From: a virus
DNA length: 37,613 nt
Strand: one strand, 5' to 3'
Virus record (IMG/VR): IMGVR_UViG_3300024517_000047
Span: 1 to 37,613 of that record
Positions 28,925 through 35,332 of this stretch are shown in pieces; the stretch's first letter is position 1; each line of letters begins with the position of its first letter. Made by a program: the position numbers and the translations under genes. The notes under the pieces are model-generated. The model did no database searches, was not told the origin of the DNA, and saw only the letters and a program-made list of their open reading frames with translations.

Positions 28925-31160
28925 TGAAAAGATCCCCTTGGAAGTAGGTGTTATCCGCTGCCTCCAAATTCAAAACCGCCTGATTGTAGTAACTCTCTTT
29001 TAGCTCAGCCCCAATGAACTTGCGCCCCAACTTGAGAGAAACAAAACCCTCGGAACCTATACCGGCAAACGGGCTGAAAACCGTATCCCCTTCATTGGTC
29101 CAAAGTTGTAAAGCCCGCTCAATGACATCCAGCTGCAACGGGCAGATGTGGCGCTCATCTTCATTCTCACGGGCCGATGCTTTTTGGAGAGTGTTACCCG
29201 GTCGGATGTCCATCCAGACGGGGCTGGCGTATCGTTGCCAGACATCGATAGAAAGCTTGCCATCATTTTTGAACGTTCGCTCATCGCCGCAGAAATACTC
29301 AAACGGACCATCAACGGGGTCTGGGTTATCGCCGGGCTTGCGCATCGTGATAAGGTAGTCCGGTATCCCCTGCCTACTCATACAAGAATCCTTTAGCATT
29401 TGTTTGTGTAGCAGCCCGAGCGCCTTGGTTCGCTGCATCGCCACCACGGGATCTTTCCAGATGCACACTTCGGAATGGTAGATGAACCCAGCATCTTGAA
29501 AACGCTTGATGAGCCCGCCCCTGAAATCCCTGATACCAATGTATCCGTCGCGTGTCTTTGTTGTTGGGATGTTCATGCAGTGGAAAGACAGAAGCCTTCC
29601 AGGCTTTGTGATTCTAAGCAACTCAGGAACCAAGTAAGAAAAATGCTCATCAAACTCCGCATGGTCTTTGCAGTTGCCCATGTCCCGGTCGCTGTTCGAA
29701 TAGGTGTACAGGCTGGCAAATGGAGGGGAGAAAATAGAATAGTCGATAGACCCCGTTTCAATATCCTTCACAACCTCAACGCAATCACCAAGGTGGATGG
29801 TGTAGTTTTCTGACTCTTGCTCAGCTGTTTTGTATGTCGATGTGTCTTTGGACATCCCGCCGATCTCCTTTTTTGTGATTTCTGACATGTGCTCAACCAT
29901 GGATTCAGCCATGATAATTGCATCTCGCTCTTTTCTCTCGATGTTTTTGACCACTGCCCCTTCTACATCGGCTGTCACAATGTACACATCGACTATTTTA
30001 TCTTGTCCAAACCGCCAGCAACGACGCACGGCTTGGTAGTAGGCTTCCCAAGAGTCAGACAAACCCAGGAAAAGGACATTGCTACAGTGCTGCCAGTTCA
30101 TCCCGAATCCTGCAATCTTGGGTTTGGTGATCATGATGTCGAATTCACCGCGTGAAAAGCCGATTAAACGCTTCTCTTTAACCTCTGGTTTGTCCGATCC
30201 AGCCACCTGGACAGCCCCTGGAAGTAGTTTTTGCAGCGTATCAGCCTCTTTATTGAGGTTGCACCACACTAACCACGGCTCGTTTGGCTTTGTTTTGATG
30301 ATTTCAGCCGCTGCCTGTGCCCTTTCTTGTGTCGTTTCGCGCCTTGCAACTAGCCTTTCGGCCAGTGTTTGGGCCTCCATCGGGAAAAGAAAGTCACATG
30401 TGGACTCTGTTTGGATGGTTATGGGGTGATGTTGGATACCCGGAAGGGTAAAACCCCCGTCATCGTACCCAATATCGGATGGTTTACGGATATTGACCGC
30501 CCATGAACAAAGCCATTTCCAGAAATCAGTTTGAGCATGTCCTTTCAATCGCCACTTTTGAACCTCGCCACCATCATGCACAAAGAACATTGACAGCATC
30601 TCAGTGCGAGACATGGCCCCTAGAAATTCAGCATGGTTGCCTAGTTCCATGTGATCATTGGGGGCTGGTGTTGCCGTGCATGCAAGCTTGAACTGGGTAT
30701 CCTTGAACCGGTCGATGATTTGATTTCTGTATTTGCCAGCGTAGTTTTTCAAGATGCCTGATTCATCTGTCACCACAGCATCAAATTCCACGTTGTCAAA
30801 ATGGCTCAGCATCTCATAGTTGGTGATGTATATTCCCGGCCCCTCAAGTTCCGATTCATCACGAACGGCTTTGACATCCACGTCAAACTTGACACCCTCT
30901 TGCACAGTCTGGCTACTGACTGCCAGCGGTGCGAGTATCAGCCCATATCCACAATCCCCAATCACCTGGCGAGCCCATTCAAGCTGCATCGGTGTTTTGC
31001 CAAGCCCGCAATCGGCAAAGATGGCTGACCGCCCTCGACGTACCGCCCATCGAACTATATCCGCCTGAAATTCGTAGAGCTTCGGATTGATAGCCCCTGG
31101 TTCTTTGCCCGTTGGCAAATCCAGAAAGGCTTTTTCACTGAGAAATTTTTCATAGCCCAT
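28911..31160 (-). CDS. SNF2-type helicase fused to a beta-class DNA methyltransferase
   Basis: A 749-residue two-part protein. Helicase: Walker A GLGKT (52-56), DESG motif II (132-135), TATPAPND motif III (162-169), and motif VI QAVRRCWRFGQ (376-386). Methyltransferase: HLGDC (456-460), catalytic SPPF (478-481), and AdoMet-binding FSPFAGIG at the end (695-702). Motif IV before motif I defines the beta order. SPPF points to N4-cytosine or N6-adenine. No nuclease domain is seen, so it resembles a stand-alone or anti-restriction methylase using ATP to move on DNA. TGATG overlap with the Xre gene. Confidence 0.9.
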   Translation of the reverse strand: MGYEKFLSEKAFLDLPTGKEPGAINPKLYEFQADIVRWAVRRGRSAIFADCGLGKTPMQLEWARQVIGDCGYGLILAPLAVSSQTVQEGVKFDVDVKAVRDESELEGPGIYITNYEMLSHFDNVEFDAVVTDESGILKNYAGKYRNQIIDRFKDTQFKLACTATPAPNDHMELGNHAEFLGAMSRTEMLSMFFVHDGGEVQKWRLKGHAQTDFWKWLCSWAVNIRKPSDIGYDDGGFTLPGIQHHPITIQTESTCDFLFPMEAQTLAERLVARRETTQERAQAAAEIIKTKPNEPWLVWCNLNKEADTLQKLLPGAVQVAGSDKPEVKEKRLIGFSRGEFDIMITKPKIAGFGMNWQHCSNVLFLGLSDSWEAYYQAVRRCWRFGQDKIVDVYIVTADVEGAVVKNIERKERDAIIMAESMVEHMSEITKKEIGGMSKDTSTYKTAEQESENYTIHLGDCVEVVKDIETGSIDYSIFSPPFASLYTYSNSDRDMGNCKDHAEFDEHFSYLVPELLRITKPGRLLSFHCMNIPTTKTRDGYIGIRDFRGGLIKRFQDAGFIYHSEVCIWKDPVVAMQRTKALGLLHKQMLKDSCMSRQGIPDYLITMRKPGDNPDPVDGPFEYFCGDERTFKNDGKLSIDVWQRYASPVWMDIRPGNTLQKASARENEDERHICPLQLDVIERALQLWTNEGDTVFSPFAGIGSEGFVSLKLGRKFIGAELKESYYNQAVLNLEAADNTYFQGDLFNAAK

Positions 31161-31390
31161 CAGGATGCCAGCCCATCCGTAAAGAAAACATCCAGGCTGA
31201 CCCCTAGCCGGTTGGAAATATCAATCAGGCTTTTCAGATGTGGCACAGATTCTCCCATCTCCCACTTTCTCACCTGTTCCTTTTGGGCAACCCCGATCCT
31301 CTTGGAGAATTCCGAAAAGTCATCCCCGTGTTCAATCCGAATTTCTCTAAACCGCCTGGCAAAGTTGATGTGTTTGAGTTTGGTTTTCAT
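31160..31390 (-). CDS. Xre/Cro-type HTH protein
   Basis: A 76-residue single-domain HTH: FARRFREIRIEHGDDFSEFS, then KRIGVAQKEQVRKWEMGESV, where the recognition helix lies, then IDISNRLGVSLDVFF. It is small enough to be a Cro-like regulator. It overlaps the MazG gene upstream by ATGA and the helicase gene downstream by one base (TGATG), so it is made with the DNA-modification genes and may control them or the early promoters. Confidence 0.82.
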   Translation of the reverse strand: MKTKLKHINFARRFREIRIEHGDDFSEFSKRIGVAQKEQVRKWEMGESVPHLKSLIDISNRLGVSLDVFFTDGLAS

Positions 31391-31947
31391 CGCTCTAAAA
31401 TCTCCCTCTCTTTTTTTAGATCCCTATCGGTTGCACTGGCTTCTGAGAACTTTTCCCCATACCTGGCTTTCAACTTGGCAATGTTGGTGTTCATGACTTC
31501 CTCAAAACTGCCAGGCTTTCCCTCAATCTCTCCAACGATGTAAATGCAAACGGCTATGTACCAAAGCAGATCGCCCAATTCCTCTTTGATGTTGGTGGTG
31601 TCTGGAGTCGGCTTGCTGTCAGAAGACACCCATTCTGACAGGTTCTCAATTAGTTCACCTGATTCGGTGGCGATGCCAATGATGCCGTGAAGTAGACGGA
31701 TAGAGGTACTAGATTTCAGTCCGGGCAAATCCTCAAACTCTGGGAACTTGCTTGAATATTCACCAAGATCCCTCCCATAGAATATATATTTCTTAAGACA
31801 ATCCAACTCAGCGGTTTGGATTGACAGATTATCCAGAACACCTCCCAACCTGTATAGAAGAGATTCCTCCAACAGACGCCCCTTGATTGCCTCGATGTCA
31901 CAGGACTCTGTTTTCAAAACGTCGGTGATGTATTCGGATGGTTTCAT
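31387..31947 (-). CDS. MazG-like nucleotide pyrophosphohydrolase, larger type
   Basis: A 186-residue protein with a MazG-like core: RLLHGIIGIATESGELIENL (about residues 86-105) and KEELGDLLWYIAVCIYIVGE (about 121-140), whose E-E-x2-D metal-binding pattern is intact. It is a different subgroup from the shorter one at 28580. The first 80 residues form an extra N-terminal helical part. Phage MazG homologues act on (p)ppGpp or (d)NTPs in other phages. The substrate here is unknown. ATG at 31947 has AAGGATCC upstream and overlaps the preceding stop. Confidence 0.82.
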   Translation of the reverse strand: MKPSEYITDVLKTESCDIEAIKGRLLEESLLYRLGGVLDNLSIQTAELDCLKKYIFYGRDLGEYSSKFPEFEDLPGLKSSTSIRLLHGIIGIATESGELIENLSEWVSSDSKPTPDTTNIKEELGDLLWYIAVCIYIVGEIEGKPGSFEEVMNTNIAKLKARYGEKFSEASATDRDLKKEREILER

Positions 31948-32171
31948 TTTGGATCCTTGTTTGGCCAGCCGCACCAGCAAGATCCGATAGTTGATTCATG
32001 CCAGCGGTGGCCGTTGGAGCACTTGTATAATGTGTGTGTTCTGTTCCGGTCGTGATGATGCCGGTCGCCATTTTCGTCATAGAATGGCCTGCAATTTAAG
32101 GCCGTCTTCGTCCGGCCTTTTTCTACCACCCGACTCTTCAAACCTTGCACTTCGCATTCTTTGCAAATCAT
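31944..32171 (-). CDS. Zinc-ribbon mini-protein with His-rich loop
   Basis: A 75-residue protein with ICKECEVQGLKSRVVEKG, an RHHHDRNRTH loop, KCSNGHRW and SCWCGWP: C-x2-C at both ends of a two-strand zinc ribbon. ATG at 32171 follows GAAAGGGAATTCAAA and lies about 25 bases after the TATAGG promoter. The start of the longer frame would fall within the promoter. Function unknown, presumably nucleic-acid binding. Confidence 0.68.
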   Translation of the reverse strand: MICKECEVQGLKSRVVEKGRTKTALNCRPFYDENGDRHHHDRNRTHTLYKCSNGHRWHESTIGSCWCGWPNKDPK

Positions 32172-32193
32172 TTTGAATTCCCTTTCACCCCTA

Positions 32194-32224
32194 CCTATAA
32201 CCGGCCAGCCTGGAAAACTCACAA
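32194..32224 (-). promoter_or_regulatory. Leftward promoter of the TTGTGA-N19-TATAGT family
   Basis: TATAGG (32194-32199) and TTGTGA (32219-32224) are 19 bp apart. GGCTGGCCGGTTATAG closely matches the promoter at 25468. It gives a leader of about 16-20 bases before the ATG at 32171. Confidence 0.6.
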
Positions 32225-32229
32225 ATATT

Positions 32230-32427
32230 TCAGAGCAACCACTTCCCTTGTCTTCTCAATTGCTCGCGCTTGGCATCCAGGGCATCCCTGCAAGCCTCAA
32301 CAATCTCTTCAACCGTGTAAGGTACATCCCAACTCAGCTTTGACACGTATGGTTCACAGAATTCAATCAGGCAATCTGGCCTCGCCAGCTTCCGAACCTT
32401 CACTTCTATTTTCAGACCGAGGCCCAT
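32230..32427 (-). CDS. Hypothetical protein, 65 aa
   Basis: The ORF remains open from upstream of the LexA-like gene's end. I prefer ATG at 32427 (LGLKIEVKVRKLARPDCLIE), which overlaps the LexA-like gene by 65 bases. A GTG a few codons later is possible. A helical end (DVPYTVEEIVEACRDALDAK) and basic tail follow. No ribosome site stands out. No family is recognised. A gene here is likely but the start is uncertain. Confidence 0.5.
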   Translation of the reverse strand: MGLGLKIEVKVRKLARPDCLIEFCEPYVSKLSWDVPYTVEEIVEACRDALDAKREQLRRQGKWLL

Positions 32428-32713
32428 GCTGCAACATAGCACGGGTGGCGATTGGATTAGACCAAAACACCATGAAACCATCCCCAACCGGCCTGCATTT
32501 GAAGCCAACAGGAACCACTGCACGGCTTTCTCTATGACCCACTGACATCAGGTGTCCTTTCCTAATCAAACGGTCTCTCATCTCTTGTGCAGCCTTGTGA
32601 GATGTCCCATAGACAGACGCTATCTCTCTAACAGATGGGGGGCTGCCATGCTGTCTCCAATGACAACGGACAACCTCCATAAAATCAGACTGGCGCTGGG
32701 TCAGGGGTTTCAT
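32363..32713 (-). CDS. Orphan LexA-type DNA-binding domain protein
   Basis: A 116-residue protein whose first 55 residues match the winged-helix domain of LexA: LTQRQSDFMEVVRCHWRQHG (4-23), SPPSVREIASVYGTSHKAAQ (24-43), then RLIRKGHL. LexA's C-terminal autoprotease (S24) is absent. The remaining 60 residues are a short unknown tail, Gly/Glu/Arg-rich. It can therefore not be cleaved like LexA. It may bind SOS-like sites or the phage's own operators. The start overlaps the previous gene's stop (ATGA). Confidence 0.75.
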   Translation of the reverse strand: MKPLTQRQSDFMEVVRCHWRQHGSPPSVREIASVYGTSHKAAQEMRDRLIRKGHLMSVGHRESRAVVPVGFKCRPVGDGFMVFWSNPIATRAMLQHGPRSENRSEGSEAGEARLPD

Positions 32714-33042
32714 TCTGCTTTTTTGTGGCTTGTGTGACTGGTATCAGCGTGCTTCTTTCTAGCTTTTGCCGATACCAAGCTGACTTCTAGCAGCCCGATC
32801 CTGTGTTCTAGGATTTCAATTAGACGATTGGCCTTTTCCAGCTTCGCCTCATACCAAGGTGCGCAATCGTAGTGCTCATGACATGACCATGCTGGACAAC
32901 TAGACGAACACACAGCACGCCCGTCTTTCATTCGTGGTTCCATCTTCACAACCTCAACGTCACACACATCTGCTGAGAATATTTCGTTGCCATGCTTATC
33001 CTGCATCTGAATCGTTCCACCTTTTTTGTCAGTCATTGCCAT
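32710..33042 (-). CDS. Cysteine-containing coiled-coil protein
   Basis: A 110-residue protein. A beta-like N-terminal part (GGTIQMQDKHGNEIFSADVC) is followed by a cysteine/histidine cluster (VCSSSCPAWSCHEHYDCAPW, residues about 44-63) fitting a zinc site. Next comes a coiled coil (EKANRLIEILEHRIGLLEVS) and a His/Lys-rich end. No family is recognised. The ribosome site GAGG is seven bases before the ATG, and the start overlaps the previous gene. Confidence 0.62.
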   Translation of the reverse strand: MAMTDKKGGTIQMQDKHGNEIFSADVCDVEVVKMEPRMKDGRAVCSSSCPAWSCHEHYDCAPWYEAKLEKANRLIEILEHRIGLLEVSLVSAKARKKHADTSHTSHKKAE

Positions 33043-33251
33043 CTACCATCCTCAGTCTGATTCATCTCATTATCCATGCATTTCCAGCACCGGTCGTAGG
33101 ATTTTTTGCTTCCCCTGGGTGCAACCACTAGCTTCAATTGCATCTTGAACAACCGGCAATATTCACCAGCACTCTCAGCCGACCATTCACAACCGCTGCA
33201 CTGAGTAAGATCGGCCCCAACCGGAACACGAACTTCGATATATTCAGTCAT
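33033..33251 (-). CDS. Zinc-binding mini-protein
   Basis: A 72-residue protein with QCSGCEWSAESAGEYCRLF and SYDRCWKCMDNE: two C-x2-C pairs plus one C, suited for one zinc ion. The beta-strand ends MTEYIEVRVPVGAD and LKLVVAPRG flank it. ATG overlaps the stop of the DUF2384-like gene, with GGAG seven bases upstream. Function unknown. Confidence 0.66.
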   Translation of the reverse strand: MTEYIEVRVPVGADLTQCSGCEWSAESAGEYCRLFKMQLKLVVAPRGSKKSYDRCWKCMDNEMNQTEDGRWQ

Positions 33252-33457
33252 GAAACATCTCCAGACAAATCAACATTCTCACTGATACAGTTTTCAACAA
33301 AGGCCCTGAGCTTTTTCCCCCTGCCAAATGCAATCATCTGAGTTGGCGAAACATCACCCAGTATATGGTTGGGGGTATGCATCCAAATTTCGGTCTTGGA
33401 CCTATCGTGAAAGAACAGCATCACAAGGTCAAAAATGGTTTGGTATTCAGTCGTCAT
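33248..33457 (-). CDS. Stand-alone DUF2384-like (MbcA/ParS/Xre antitoxin) domain
   Basis: A 69-residue protein whose middle (EIWMHTPNHILGDVSPTQMI, AFGRGKKLRAFVENCI) follows the toxin-binding domain of Xre/MbcA/ParS antitoxins: W-x-x-TPN-x-x-LG-x-x-SP, then GRG. The usual N-terminal HTH is missing and no RES-type toxin lies beside it. An orphan antitoxin domain could block a host RES toxin used in defence. It overlaps both neighbours. The match is by pattern, without a profile search. Confidence 0.6.
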   Translation of the reverse strand: MTTEYQTIFDLVMLFFHDRSKTEIWMHTPNHILGDVSPTQMIAFGRGKKLRAFVENCISENVDLSGDVS

Positions 33458-33797
33458 CAGCCAACCCCAGTTTCTTTTTGAGACTGATGAGATGGTTCCT
33501 GATGTCTGCTATGGATTGGTCACGTGCTGGGTTCAATCCATGGGACTGCAATCTCAATCCAAGATACCGATCCCACACCTTGGCTTCATGACGGATGGCA
33601 GATTCCAATTCTTGAACACGGGCTTGCAGTTTCCTGATGGCTTCACTTGCAGAATGGTCAATCAGAACTTGCGCTTGCTCTTCTGGGCAAAAGATTGTGA
33701 CCGGTTGATCGGGTGGGTCTAAAACCCATTCTTCTTCCATGTCTGCCATGATGTCAGAGCCTGGATCTTTCCAAGGGTTGTCAGTCTTTGGTTTCAT
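33447..33797 (-). CDS. Coiled-coil protein of unknown function
   Basis: A 116-residue protein: an acidic beginning (DPGSDIMADMEEEWVLDPPD), a region with cysteine and acidic motifs (TIFCPEEQAQVLIDHSASEA), a coiled coil (LQARVQELESAIRHEAKVWD), then a second helix pair (DIRNHLISLKKKLGLADDD). ATG at 33797 has AAGGGG six bases before it. The end overlaps the DUF2384-like gene by 11 bases. No known family. Confidence 0.6.
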   Translation of the reverse strand: MKPKTDNPWKDPGSDIMADMEEEWVLDPPDQPVTIFCPEEQAQVLIDHSASEAIRKLQARVQELESAIRHEAKVWDRYLGLRLQSHGLNPARDQSIADIRNHLISLKKKLGLADDD

Positions 33798-33927
33798 CAC
33801 CATCCCCTTTCTTGAATCTCTCACAATCAGGCCCTGGCTCAGAACCACAACCGCAATCTTCAACCAAGTGCTCATCATCCCGACTGCAATGCGGGCAGAA
33901 ATAGCAGGTGTGGGTTGGGTCAGTCAT
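33781..33927 (-). CDS. Hidden 48-aa zinc-ribbon protein
   Basis: This ORF is read between two neighbours. ATG 33927 overlaps the previous stop (ATGA), and its own TGA at 33781 lies 17 bases inside the next gene. The protein has CYFCPHCSRDDEHLVEDCGC and PDCERFKKGDG: C-x2-C-x2-C, then C-G-C, then C. The exact overlap with coupled neighbours and the dense cysteine pattern support it as a translated gene. Confidence 0.68.
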   Translation of the reverse strand: MTDPTHTCYFCPHCSRDDEHLVEDCGCGSEPGPDCERFKKGDGDETKD

Positions 33928-34184
33928 GATTCATCTTCCAATCCAAACTCTCTACGGATGGCAGATAAAAAATCAACCGTTTCTTCATGTTCCCTTTTCA
34001 GGTTTTCCAACAGTTCCCAATCCCTGGCAGTAACCCTTGGGAATTTCAGCCTACTCCAATCGTTCAACTCTCCAAGCCGTACAGAGTCAGCATCAGAAAA
34101 CTCAGATGGCCTGCCATGCTTCTTTGAAATCAAGTGGCAGCGCTCTGCCATCATCGCTCCATCTTCTGGGGATAGCTTGCTCAT
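33924..34184 (-). CDS. Helical protein of unknown function, 86 aa
   Basis: A charged, mainly helical protein (KLSPEDGAMMAERCHLISKK, then ADSVRLGELNDWSRLKFPRV, then LENLKREHEETVDFLSAIRR). No motif is recognised. The ATG shares bases with the stop of the membrane mini-protein upstream. It is probably a soluble partner in this operon. Confidence 0.6.
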   Translation of the reverse strand: MSKLSPEDGAMMAERCHLISKKHGRPSEFSDADSVRLGELNDWSRLKFPRVTARDWELLENLKREHEETVDFLSAIRREFGLEDES

Positions 34185-34303
34185 CCCCTCACCTTATCCC
34201 AAAACGCCAGCGCCAGAAAAAGACATGCTTCTGCTAAGTTGATGAGACCACCACGAAAAAAAAGAAACAAAACCAATACAAAAATCAGCCGTGCTACTAA
34301 CAT
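34181..34303 (-). CDS. Hidden 40-aa two-helix membrane protein
   Basis: ATG 34303 has GGAGG eight bases upstream, and the stop overlaps the next gene's ATG (ATGA). The sequence is almost all membrane-type: ARLIFVLVLFLFF (about residues 4-16), then LINLAEACLFLALAFW (20-35), and a basic end. Such proteins can be holin-like, pinholin-like or inner-membrane effectors. The early location argues against lysis and for a membrane-acting host takeover or exclusion factor. Confidence 0.65.
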   Translation of the reverse strand: MLVARLIFVLVLFLFFRGGLINLAEACLFLALAFWDKVRG

Positions 34304-34395
34304 AATCGTTGTTCCTCCATAGAAACAATGTCCTGGCAGGCCGGATTGGTTCATTTTTTATTCTGATTCCCTCATCGCTGCATTCAACTCAGCCA

Positions 34396-34488
34396 CTACG
34401 CTGTCAAAGGTTCCTTCAACTTTGCGTATTCACCTTTTTCGTTGGGTTCACTTGCCAACCCCTGAAATGTAAACGTTGCCATCCTCAT
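34396..34488 (-). CDS. Hidden 30-aa mini-protein
   Basis: The ATG overlaps the preceding stop (ATGA), and TAG follows after 30 codons (RMATFTFQGLASEPNEKGEY). It is translated only if coupling works. No family is recognised. The following 90 bases, up to the ribosome site of the membrane mini-protein, hold no further clear ORF. Confidence 0.42.
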   Translation of the reverse strand: MRMATFTFQGLASEPNEKGEYAKLKEPLTA

Positions 34489-34655
34489 TTTGTAGCCCCT
34501 TTCTTTTCCAAGTCCCTCGGAAACAGTCTTGGCTTTCGAAGCATTGCTGCACATCCCCTGCAAGCCCATCGACCGTCATCCATTTGTATCGTCGCCACCT
34601 CGACACATCGGGTTTCATCCGTCTCAACTTCACACTGTTTCTTCTTCCCGCTCAT
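34485..34655 (-). CDS. Hidden 56-aa zinc-ribbon protein
   Basis: ATG 34655 starts three bases after the preceding stop, with GTGAGGG next to it, and its stop overlaps the next ATG. The protein has QCEVETDETRC and WACRGCAAMLRKP: two cysteine pairs as in a single zinc ribbon, ending basic. It fills a gap between coupled genes, which supports it. Confidence 0.63.
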   Translation of the reverse strand: MSGKKKQCEVETDETRCVEVATIQMDDGRWACRGCAAMLRKPRLFPRDLEKKGATK

Positions 34656-34658
34656 CCC

Positions 34659-34793
34659 TCACACCCTTTCAAAAATCAGCCTACAGATCTCACACCAAAG
34701 CTTGCTCAACTCTAGACTCAATTCCTCAACCCTGCCTGTAACCGTCTCACGATACAGACGTTGGAATTCTGGGCTGTCGTCGGGGTAGCTCAT
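34659..34793 (-). CDS. Small helical protein, 44 aa
   Basis: ATG 34793 overlaps the preceding stop (ATGA). The protein SYPDDSPEFQRLYRETVTGR, then EELSLELSKLWCEICRLIF, is a short helical unit. The longer frame upstream would lie in the preceding gene and is dropped. No family is recognised. Confidence 0.55.
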   Translation of the reverse strand: MSYPDDSPEFQRLYRETVTGRVEELSLELSKLWCEICRLIFERV

Positions 34794-35002
34794 GAGTCTA
34801 CCGGCGGGCCATGGCTGATGGTGATATTCATTTTCGTCCAAGCTTCCCACTCTTCCTCTGTCGCTTCCCTTGTCTTGACCATCAGGCTTTGTGCAATTCC
34901 TATCCAAAGCAATTCAGTTGTCTTCTTCTCATCCCCATTGAACGGGTCTAGATTGTCGAATACGTCAAACTCAACCGTGACTGTGTATTTGCGCTGCTTC
35001 AC
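34790..35002 (-). CDS. Small alpha/beta protein, 70 aa
   Basis: GTG at 35002 is preferred because AAGGGGA lies right before it. The in-frame TTG at 35023 is an alternative and would add seven residues. The protein has strands (RKYTVTVEFDVFDNLDPF, ITISHGPPVD) and a helix (ATEEEWEAWTKM). No family is recognised. A TATGGT promoter lies upstream at 35033-35063. Confidence 0.55.
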   Translation of the reverse strand: MKQRKYTVTVEFDVFDNLDPFNGDEKKTTELLWIGIAQSLMVKTREATEEEWEAWTKMNITISHGPPVDS

Positions 35003-35025
35003 AATTCCCCTTCCATTCTCCAACC

Positions 35026-35145
35026 CTACTCAACCATAACAACCAACCCCGTTTCACTCACAAGATTCTCAATCTTCCGGATTCTTTCCCGCTCAGACTC
35101 GATGTATTCCCAAGCCTGGGCTGTTGACTCATTGCGTTGGGTCAT
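35026..35145 (-). CDS. Small helical protein, 39 aa
   Basis: The frame starts at the ATG at 35145 (GGAG eight bases upstream) or 35151. The longer frame would run well inside the previous gene. The protein TQRNESTAQAWEYIESERER is mostly one helix. It overlaps the promoter of the next gene (35033-35063) with its own end. No function is known. Confidence 0.5.
   Translation of the reverse strand: MTQRNESTAQAWEYIESERERIRKIENLVSETGLVVMVE
35033..35063 (-). promoter_or_regulatory. Leftward promoter of the TTGTGA-N19-TATAGT family
   Basis: TATGGT (35033-35038) and TTGTGA (35058-35063), 19 bp apart, with TTGT before the -10 as at 36753 and 37580. It points at the GTG/TTG-started 70-aa gene. Confidence 0.5.
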
Positions 35146-35329
35146 CTTCATGCTCCATATCCAGTGATTCAATTGAGTACTCTGGCATGTTTTCCTCTGC
35201 CTCTTTTCCACATGCTGTGCATCTATATGTGAAAATCGTTACAACGTGTGACTGGTACACTTCTGTAGTCTGTTTAATCCTCTGTGGAACACCACCACAC
35301 TTCCATCCAAATCCTACTTTTCCAGCCAT
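35129..35329 (-). CDS. Zinc-ribbon mini-protein
   Basis: A 66-residue protein with FGWKCGGVPQRIKQ, then TYRCTACGKEAEENMPEYSI, an acidic C-terminus, and one C-x2-C pair plus another C. The ATG at 35329 is used because GGAGG lies six bases upstream. A GTG one codon earlier is possible. No family is recognised. Confidence 0.63.
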   Translation of the reverse strand: MAGKVGFGWKCGGVPQRIKQTTEVYQSHVVTIFTYRCTACGKEAEENMPEYSIESLDMEHEDDPTQ

Positions 35330-35332
35330 CAC

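Noticed and set aside
34448-34633. Minus-strand 61-codon frame (KLRRMKPDVSRWRRYKW)
   Set aside because: The alternate frame gives a zinc-ribbon protein with coupled start and stop. This frame has no cysteine pair and no ribosome site.
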